NCBI RefSeq assembly: GCF_900101045.1
Contig: NZ_FNFN01000011.1
Span: 105,773 to 169,772, forward strand
Length of the DNA: 64,000 bases
Source: Nocardioides sp. YR527
GTDB taxonomy: Bacteria > Actinomycetota > Actinomycetes > Propionibacteriales > Nocardioidaceae
Reading direction: 5' to 3'
This document shows, piece by piece, positions 58,894 to 64,000 of the stretch (position 1 is its first letter; each line of letters opens with the position of its first letter). A model generated the notes under the pieces. The model was not told where the DNA came from. It did not search any database and was given only the letters and a program-made list of their open reading frames with translations. Made by a program: the position numbers and the translations under genes.

Positions 58894-59652
58894 ATGAACA
58901 TCACCGGAAACACCATCTTCATCCCCGGAGCGACCTCCGGGATCGGTCTCGCTCTTGCCCTGCGCCTGAAGGAGCGTGGCAACACGGTCATCATCGGTGG
59001 CAGGCGTACGTCGCTGCTCTCCGAGCTGGCGCAGGTGCACGGCTTCGACACCGTCCGCATCGACACCGCCGACGCCGCTTCGATCGCCGAGGCGACCGCG
59101 GATGTGGTCAGCCGCTTCCCGGAGCTGAACGTGCTCGTCGCGATGGCCGGGATCATGCGCCCCGAGGACTGGACCGCGCCGGGTTTCCTCGCCGATGCCG
59201 AGGAGACCGTGGTGACCAACCTGCTCGGTCCGATCCGGCTCATCGACGCGCTGGTGCCGCATCTGCGGGAGCGTCCCGGCGCCACGATCCTCACCGTCTC
59301 CTCGGGGCTGGCCCACACGCCGCTGCGGTTCACGCCCACCTACAACGCCACCAAGGCGGCGATCCACCAGCTCTCCGAGTCGATCCGGATGCAGCTGGCG
59401 CCGATCGGGATCCAGGTCACCGAGCTCGTCCCGCCGGCGGTCCGGACGGCCCTGATGCCGGGCCACGAGAGCTCCGAGCACGCCATGCCGCTCGAGGCCT
59501 ACGTGGACGAGGTGATGGCGCTCCTCGAAGCCGACCCGGAAGCCCACGAGGTGCTCGTCGAGCAGGTCAAGCTGCTGCGCTACGCCGAGGTCCGCGGCGA
59601 CTACGACCAGATCATCGGGGTCCTCAACGCGGCCGAGGAACGGGTCCGCTGA
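58894..59652 (+). CDS. Short-chain dehydrogenase/reductase (DltE-like)
   Basis: This 252-residue SDR has the cofactor motif FIPGATSGIGLALALRLKER near residue 9, the AMAG-type LVAMAGIM near 86, catalytic Ser in ILTVSSGLAHTPL near 138, and Tyr/Lys in FTPTYNATKAAIHQLSES near 150. This pattern fits DltE-like oxidoreductases commonly adjacent to MmyB-type regulators. It diverges from that regulator with a 93-bp promoter spacer. Substrate unknown. Confidence 0.9.
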   Translation: MNITGNTIFIPGATSGIGLALALRLKERGNTVIIGGRRTSLLSELAQVHGFDTVRIDTADAASIAEATADVVSRFPELNVLVAMAGIMRPEDWTAPGFLADAEETVVTNLLGPIRLIDALVPHLRERPGATILTVSSGLAHTPLRFTPTYNATKAAIHQLSESIRMQLAPIGIQVTELVPPAVRTALMPGHESSEHAMPLEAYVDEVMALLEADPEAHEVLVEQVKLLRYAEVRGDYDQIIGVLNAAEERVR

Positions 59653-59695
59653 CCCCGGATCGGCGGCCGGGCCCGGCGGCCTAGACTGAGCCAAC

Positions 59696-61150
59696 ATGAG
59701 CGAGCTCACCGTGATCGTGCTGGCCGCCGGCGGCGGCACCCGGATGAAGTCCAAGACTCCCAAGATGCTCCACCAGATCGCGGGCCGGAGTCTCGTGGGC
59801 CATGTTCTGGCCGCGGTCTCGGAGGCCGGAGCGTCCCGAGTCGTCGCGGTCGTGGGCCACCAGCGAGAGCTGGTCGAGCCCCACATCGCCGAGATCCTCC
59901 CCGAGGCCGTGATCGCGATCCAGACCGAGCAGCTCGGCACGGCGCACGCGGTGCGGGTGGCGGTCGAGGCCGGTGCGGTCTCCGGCGGGACGGTCCTGGT
60001 GACGTACGGCGACACGCCCCTGCTGCGCGGTGAGTCGCTGCGCGCGCTGGTGGCCGACCACGAGGCCGCCGGCCGGGCGGCGACGATCCTGAGCGGGATC
60101 GTCCCGGAGCCCTTCGGCTACGGCCGGATCCTGCGAGGGGACGCCGGGGTCGCCGGGATCGTCGAGGAGAAGGACGCGACCGACGAGGAGCGGGCGATCA
60201 CCGAGATCAACTCGGGGATCATCGCCTTCGACGGCGGATTCCTGGCCGAGGTCCTCCCGCGGATCGGCAACGACAACGCCAAGAAGGAGTTCTACCTCAC
60301 CGACGCGATCGCGCTGGCGGTCGCCGACGGGCTCGGAGTCGACGCGTTCGTCCTCGACGACGTCAGCGAGGCCGAGGGCGCCAACGACCGGGCCCAGCTC
60401 GCCGCGCTCGGGAAGATCCTCAACGAGCGGATCGTGACCCGGTGGATGAAGGACGGGGTCACGGTGATGGACCCGGCCACGACCTGGATCGACGCCGACG
60501 TCGAGCTCGCGCCCGACGTCACCATCCTGCCCGGCACCCAGCTCATCGGTGCCACCCGGATCGACGAGGACGCGGTGGTCGGCCCCGACTGCACGCTGAA
60601 GGACACCGAGGTCGGCCACGGCGCCCGGGTGGTGCGTACGCAGGCAGAGCTCGCCGTCGTCGGACCCGGCGCCAACGTGGGGCCGTTCTCCTACCTGCGC
60701 CCGGGCACGGTGCTCGGGGAGGAGGGCAAGATCGGCGGCTTCGTCGAGGTCAAGAACTCGACCATCGGTGCCGGAGCCAAGGTGCCGCACCTGTCCTACG
60801 TCGGCGACGCGACGATCGGCGAGGGCACCAACATCGGGGCCGGCACGATCTTTGCCAACTACGACGGGGTCAACAAGCACAAGACCCGGATCGGACGGCA
60901 CGTGAAGTCGGGCTCGGGTGTGACCTTCGTCGCCCCGGTGGTCGTCGGGGACGGTGCGGCGACCGGTGGAGAGGCCCTGATCCGCGACGACGTTCCGCCC
61001 GGTGCGCTGGCCGTCTCCGCAGGTCAGCAGCGGATCATCGAGGGCTGGGCGCTGGCTCGCCGAGCAGGTACGCCGCAGGCGGCCGCGGCCGAGGAAGCGC
61101 TCGAGGCGGGCGTACCGATCCTTGGTGAACCTTCGGCGACGGGCGAGTGA
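59696..61150 (+). CDS. glmU: Bifunctional UDP-N-acetylglucosamine pyrophosphorylase / glucosamine-1-phosphate N-acetyltransferase GlmU
   Basis: This 484-residue GlmU has the uridylyltransferase motif VIVLAAGGGTRMKSKTPKML at the N-terminus, TYGDTPLLRGESLRALVADH near 103, and INSGIIAFDGGFL near 180. The C-terminal left-handed beta-helix shows hexapeptide repeats (GPFSYLRPGTVLGEEGKIGG, VEVKNSTIGAGAKVPHLSYV, IGEGTNIGAGTIFANYDGVN) including the acetyltransferase site. It makes UDP-GlcNAc for peptidoglycan. It precedes prs, the usual actinobacterial order. Confidence 0.97.
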   Translation: MSELTVIVLAAGGGTRMKSKTPKMLHQIAGRSLVGHVLAAVSEAGASRVVAVVGHQRELVEPHIAEILPEAVIAIQTEQLGTAHAVRVAVEAGAVSGGTVLVTYGDTPLLRGESLRALVADHEAAGRAATILSGIVPEPFGYGRILRGDAGVAGIVEEKDATDEERAITEINSGIIAFDGGFLAEVLPRIGNDNAKKEFYLTDAIALAVADGLGVDAFVLDDVSEAEGANDRAQLAALGKILNERIVTRWMKDGVTVMDPATTWIDADVELAPDVTILPGTQLIGATRIDEDAVVGPDCTLKDTEVGHGARVVRTQAELAVVGPGANVGPFSYLRPGTVLGEEGKIGGFVEVKNSTIGAGAKVPHLSYVGDATIGEGTNIGAGTIFANYDGVNKHKTRIGRHVKSGSGVTFVAPVVVGDGAATGGEALIRDDVPPGALAVSAGQQRIIEGWALARRAGTPQAAAAEEALEAGVPILGEPSATGE

Positions 61151-61212
61151 CCCCCGGGGTTGGGCCCGGCGGCGTAGTTGATGGAGAATCCAAGTGCAGT
61201 GACCCCGGGGGT
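61150..61212 (+). promoter_or_regulatory. Stem-forming repeat between glmU and prs
   Basis: ACCCCCGGGG (61150-61159) and CCCCGGGGGT (61203-61212) are perfect 10-bp complements around a 43-bp loop, and each is itself nearly palindromic. The repeat starts at the glmU stop and ends next to the prs ribosome site (TAGGAG), so folding could affect prs translation or readthrough. Confidence 0.45.
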
Positions 61213-61224
61213 AGGAGCCAGCAC

Positions 61225-62199
61225 ATGACCAAGCGCACCACCGAGAAGCAGATGATGCTCTTCAGCGGCCGGGCTCACCCGGTCCTCGCCGAGGAGGTCG
61301 CCGACCTTCTGGGAACGAAGCTGACGCCGACCTCGGCCTACGACTTCGCCAACTCCGAGATCTATGTCCGCTACGAGGAGTCGGTGCGCGGTTCGGACGC
61401 GTTCGTCATCCAGTCGCACACGGCGCCGATCAACCAGTGGCTCATGGAGCACCTGATCATGGTCGACGCGCTCAAGCGCGCCTCGGCCAAGCGGATCACG
61501 GTCGTGATGCCGTTCTGGGGCTACTCCCGCCAGGACAAGAAGCACCGCGGTCGCGAGCCGATCTCGGCCCGCCTGGTCGCCGACATGTTCAAGACCGCGG
61601 GTGCCGACCGGATCATCTCCGTCGACCTCCACGCCGACCAGCTCCAGGGCTACTTCGACGGTCCCGTCGACCACCTGATGGCGCTGCCGCTGCTGACCGA
61701 CTACATCAAGGACAAGTACGGCAACCAGCCGCTCGCAGTCGTCTCTCCCGACGCCGGCCGGATCAAGGTCGCCGAGCGCTGGGCCGCGCGGCTCGGTGGG
61801 GCGCCGCTGGCGTTCATCCACAAGACCCGCGACATCAACCGGCCCAACGAGACCGTCGCCAACCGCGTCGTGGGTGAAGTCAAGGACCGCATCTGCATCC
61901 TCACCGACGACATGATCGACACCGGTGGCACGATCGTGAAGGCCGCCGACGCGCTGATGGCCGACGGTGCCGCCGGCGTGATCATCTGCGCCACCCACGC
62001 GATCCTCTCCGACCCTGCCGTCGACCGGCTGAAGAACTCCACCGCCACCGAGGTCGTCATCACCAACACCCTCCCGGTGCCGGAGGAGAAGCAGTTCGAC
62101 AAGCTCACCACGCTCTCCATCGCCCCCATGCTCGCCCGCGCGATCCGTGAGGTCTTCGAGGACGGCTCGGTGACCTCGATGTTCGACGGTCACGCCTGA
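61225..62199 (+). CDS. prs: Ribose-phosphate pyrophosphokinase (PRPP synthase)
   Basis: This 324-residue enzyme shows the PRPP synthase motifs: MLFSGRAHPVLAEEVADLLG near residue 11, YSRQDKKHRGREPISARLVA near 100 (flexible loop/ATP site), SVDLHADQLQGYFDGPVDHL near 133, and the PRPP-binding ICILTDDMIDTGGTIVKAAD near 225. ATG 61225 follows TAGGAG. The enzyme makes PRPP from ribose-5-phosphate and ATP for nucleotide, His and Trp synthesis. Confidence 0.97.
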   Translation: MTKRTTEKQMMLFSGRAHPVLAEEVADLLGTKLTPTSAYDFANSEIYVRYEESVRGSDAFVIQSHTAPINQWLMEHLIMVDALKRASAKRITVVMPFWGYSRQDKKHRGREPISARLVADMFKTAGADRIISVDLHADQLQGYFDGPVDHLMALPLLTDYIKDKYGNQPLAVVSPDAGRIKVAERWAARLGGAPLAFIHKTRDINRPNETVANRVVGEVKDRICILTDDMIDTGGTIVKAADALMADGAAGVIICATHAILSDPAVDRLKNSTATEVVITNTLPVPEEKQFDKLTTLSIAPMLARAIREVFEDGSVTSMFDGHA

Positions 62200-62209
62200 G
62201 TCACTCCCC

Positions 62210-62749
62210 GTGCCGGGCGACTTCGAGCTGACGACCGACGAGCTCCGGGTCGTCGCACGCTACGTCGCGGAGACTGCTGCCGAGGTCCTGCCGTTGTTCG
62301 AAGCGGCCTGCCCCGACGACCCTCGACCGAGGCTGGCGCTGGATGCGGCCTGGGAGTTCGTCGGTGGCGCCCGGCGTACGAAGCTCCAGCGCGTCACCTC
62401 CTTGGACGCTCATCGCGCCGCGGCCGAGGCGCCTTCCGAGGTAGTTCGACTGGCCGCACGGAGCGCCGGCGACGCCGCCTCGGCCGCCTACCTCCATCCG
62501 CTCGCCTCCGCGGATCAGGTCGGACACATCCTGCGTGCCGCGGCGAGCGTCGCGCGGATCGCGGAGATCGAGGCCTCGGGCGATCCCGGGGCTGCTCTGG
62601 TCTCCTTGGACCGGGCCGTCGCGCGGGCTGGTCCTGAGCTGATCGGGGTGCTCGTGCGGTATCCCGAGGTGCCGGTCGGAAAGAGCCGCGTCGCGGAGCT
62701 CATGAAGATCCTCGACGCGCGCCTTCGCGGCGAGCTCAGGGGGCGGTGA
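62210..62749 (+). CDS. Imm5-like putative immunity protein
   Basis: This 179-residue all-helical protein begins at GTG 11 bp after prs. The pattern FELTTDELRVVARYVAETAA, VLPLFEAACPDDPRPRLALD, AWEFVGGARRTKLQR and HPLASADQVGHILRAAASVA matches actinobacterial proteins annotated as Imm5-like immunity proteins, which also often occur away from any toxin gene. No toxin adjoins it here, so a housekeeping role after prs is equally possible. It overlaps the convergent Nudix gene by 14 bp. Confidence 0.68.
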   Translation: MPGDFELTTDELRVVARYVAETAAEVLPLFEAACPDDPRPRLALDAAWEFVGGARRTKLQRVTSLDAHRAAAEAPSEVVRLAARSAGDAASAAYLHPLASADQVGHILRAAASVARIAEIEASGDPGAALVSLDRAVARAGPELIGVLVRYPEVPVGKSRVAELMKILDARLRGELRGR

Positions 62750-63206
62750 ACCGGGCCGCGATCTCGCCCGAGAGCGCGGCGTCGATCCGGGCCCTGAGCT
62801 CATGGTGCATCTCGGGGAGATCCTCCACCCGGAACCAGCCGACGTCCATGGACTCGTCATCAGCCACGTACGCCTCACCGGAGACCCACGTGCAGCTGAA
62901 CGTATGGTCCATGTAGACGGCCTGGTCGCCGTTGGGATAGGCCATCGGCGTCGTCGCACCCACGGAGGCGAGCCGGTCGACCGAGATGTCCACCCCGGTC
63001 TCCTCCTTCGCCTCGCGCGCCGCTGCTGTCGCCGGCTGCTCGCCCGGGTCGACGATTCCCGTGATCGGTGTCCACATCCGGTTGTCGGATCGCTGTACCA
63101 GGAGGATCTCGTCGTCTCTGCGCACCACTGCTGTCACGCCGGGGAGCCAGAGCATGTCCGTCCCGATCTTGCGGCGGAGGTCGAGGATGAAGTCTGGGGT
63201 CGGCAT
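62736..63206 (-). CDS. Nudix hydrolase
   Basis: This 156-residue protein has the Nudix box GIVDPGEQPATAAAREAKEE followed by TGVDI, matching Gx5Ex7REUxEExGU. The preceding LLVQRSDNRMWTPITG and following CTWVSGEAYVADDESMDVGW are typical of NTP or dinucleotide pyrophosphohydrolases. ATG 63206 was preferred over 63215. Substrate not deducible. Confidence 0.92.
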   Translation of the reverse strand: MPTPDFILDLRRKIGTDMLWLPGVTAVVRRDDEILLVQRSDNRMWTPITGIVDPGEQPATAAAREAKEETGVDISVDRLASVGATTPMAYPNGDQAVYMDHTFSCTWVSGEAYVADDESMDVGWFRVEDLPEMHHELRARIDAALSGEIAARFTAP

Positions 63207-63269
63207 GTTGGTCACGGTAGCTGGGGTTCTTCGTGGGGCTGTGGGCCGCCGACCCTTGCTCTGAGTGTG

Positions 63270-63359
63270 TTCTCGACGGATCCCGGAGTAAAGGACGGCC
63301 TTCGGCCGCCGGCTTCGCCGGCCGCTATCGCGGTCCTTGACACCGGGACCCGTCGAGAA
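63270..63359. repeat. 90-bp nested palindrome upstream of the DUF222 gene
   Basis: Outer arms at 63270-63296 and 63333-63359 are reverse complements over 27 bp with three mismatches, beginning TTCTCGACGG. Inside are two small GC-rich hairpins with TTCG loops (CGGCCTTCGGCCG and CCGGCTTCGCCGG). The structure is larger than a terminator and lies in an otherwise gene-free region next to a DUF222 gene, so a REP-like or mobile-associated element is possible. Confidence 0.75.
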
Positions 63360-63434
63360 AGATTTGGCTGGCTATCGGGGCGGCGGCCGGGGTGTGGCGC
63401 GGAGGAATCTGTCGGGACTGGTGAGGCTTGTGGG

Positions 63435-63470
63435 GTGGAAGGGTGGCCCTCCGGGCCACTTACCATCCAC
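63435..63470. repeat. Two-tier hairpin in the DUF222 upstream region
   Basis: GTGGCCC-tcc-GGGCCAC (63443-63459) forms a perfect 7-bp stem. Outer GTGGA (63435-63439) pairs with TCCAC (63466-63470). It could end a transcript or belong to the same element family as the larger palindrome. Confidence 0.5.
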
Positions 63471-63514
63471 AGAAGCGAAGTCGTTCACTCACCGCGAAAA
63501 CCGCTTCTGACCTG

Positions 63515-63526
63515 CACCTATAGGTG
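63515..63526. promoter_or_regulatory. Perfect 12-bp palindrome before the DUF222 gene
   Basis: CACCTATAGGTG is fully self-complementary and lies 67 bp upstream of the DUF222 start, in an AT-richer stretch suited to a promoter. It is a candidate operator. Confidence 0.4.
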
Positions 63527-63592
63527 GCTAGGTATCCCTTGAAGGGCGTAGAATCAGACCCATCACGACACACCTCTGGAGGGAGGGAAGCG

Positions 63593-64000
63593 ATGAGTCT
63601 CGAGCACGACATCGACCACTGGGGCAGCCAGCCCGGCGACCCGATCGACGCCGAGATGTCCGCCATCGAGTCCTCCCTCGACCACCTCCTCACCGCAGAC
63701 CCTGCCTACTGGCGCACCGGCCAGAAGAAGGACCGCCTGGCCCGGCTGGAACGAATCCACGCCAAACAAGCCGCACTGAAACTCCGCGTCCTGGCCACCG
63801 CCGGCGACATCGCCGAAGAAACCGGCGCCAAGGACGTTTCCGGATGGATGCGGACCGACCTCCTGGTCGACAAGGCCGCCGCCCGCTCCCAGATCAAGCT
63901 CGCCACCGGCGTGGCCAAGTACGACCTCGTGGCCGCCGGCCTCGCCGAAGGCGTCGTGTCCCAAGACAAAGCCCGCGTGATCACCAAAGCGTTGGACGCC
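63593..64000 (+). CDS. DUF222 (13E12 repeat family) HNH endonuclease, N-terminal part (cut by window edge)
   Basis: Translation from ATG 63593 gives 136 open codons to the window end: MSLEHDIDHWGSQPGDPIDA, then YWRTGQKKDRLARLERIHAK, LKLRVLATAGDIAEETGAKD, and RSQIKLATGVAKYDLVAAGL ending SQDKARVITKALDA. This is the DUF222 domain found N-terminal to HNH nuclease domains in the 13E12 family of actinobacteria. The HNH part lies outside the window. The start has GGAGGGAGGG upstream. These genes are often multicopy. Confidence 0.85.
   Translation, partial: MSLEHDIDHWGSQPGDPIDAEMSAIESSLDHLLTADPAYWRTGQKKDRLARLERIHAKQAALKLRVLATAGDIAEETGAKDVSGWMRTDLLVDKAAARSQIKLATGVAKYDLVAAGLAEGVVSQDKARVITKALDA

Larger units (their letters stand above)
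63216..63592. other. 377-bp gene-free region rich in palindromes
   Basis: No credible open reading frame fits. It holds the 90-bp nested palindrome (63270-63359), a hairpin at 63435-63470 and the perfect palindrome CACCTATAGGTG at 63515-63526, ending with the GGAGGGAGGGAAGCG ribosome site of the DUF222 gene. The rest shows nothing recognisable. Confidence 0.6.

Noticed and set aside
57949..60015. A longer reading of the MmyB-type regulator extending across the SDR gene.
   Set aside because: The extra residues are antisense to the SDR and glmU genes; the HTH starts at about 58800.
61141..61224. A riboswitch ahead of prs.
   Set aside because: Only one 10-bp stem with simple C/G runs is visible; no conserved riboswitch core was recognised.

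Overview
The window reads as chromosomal DNA of a high-GC actinomycete, most likely in the Nocardioidaceae. This is inferred from the very high GC, the many GTG and TTG starts, the frequent cgtacg words, and gene content typical of that group: ChdC/HemQ, CgoX, an Eis-like acetyltransferase, LLM-class oxidoreductases, a stand-alone LigD-type polymerase, WXG100-like proteins, a probable 6C RNA and a DUF222/13E12 endonuclease. No species can be assigned from the sequence alone. No insertion sequence, prophage, CRISPR array or rRNA was seen.

Bases 1-7034 form an organosulfur desulfonation cluster. A divergent LysR regulator (cut by the window edge) faces six same-strand genes: a DszC-like flavin monooxygenase, SfnG (dimethylsulfone monooxygenase), SfnB, SsuD (alkanesulfonate monooxygenase), an MHS-type MFS importer and a flavin reductase that would supply FMNH2. 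Bases 7151-20543 mix housekeeping and defence. The haem genes cgoX and chdC/hemQ are separated by a minus-strand WXG100-like secretion module, and a second module (WXG-like carrier, Tox-REase-5-type nuclease toxin, Imm52-type immunity protein) follows on the plus strand. Then come a uracil permease, an LLM oxidoreductase, a class IV aminotransferase with a sulfotransferase-like protein, MsrB and a cysteine dioxygenase.

Bases 20565-31955 carry an Eis-like acetyltransferase, a DUF4349 lipoprotein, a secreted pyroglutamyl-peptidase-like protein lacking the catalytic Cys, two NHEJ-type enzymes (LigD-Pol and an ATP-dependent ligase), a VTC / DUF4956 / CotH-kinase operon, and a probable 6C small RNA just after cotH. 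Bases 31963-43933 hold amino-acid and peptide handling genes, a small ABC exporter operon with its own HTH regulator, stress membrane proteins, and a TetR-controlled set (Old Yellow Enzyme, acetoacetate-decarboxylase-like protein, aldehyde dehydrogenase, and a frameshifted DJ-1/PfpI gene). A tRNA-Gln(TTG) follows.

Bases 44140-64000 contain a DUF1254/DUF1214 protein, an alpha/beta hydrolase, a cell-surface polymer operon (TagD-like cytidylyltransferase, LicD-methyltransferase fusion, small coiled-coil protein), a signalling block (response regulator, a 1773-residue soluble hybrid kinase with about twenty HAMP units, and a divergent SpoIIE-type phosphatase), an MmyB-type regulator facing an SDR, the glmU-prs pair, an Imm5-like protein, a Nudix hydrolase, and finally a DUF222 gene preceded by a 377-bp non-coding stretch full of palindromes.

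Three long intergenic palindromes of unrelated sequence (7043-7137, 17909-17986, 63270-63359) are the main non-coding structures not explained by genes.
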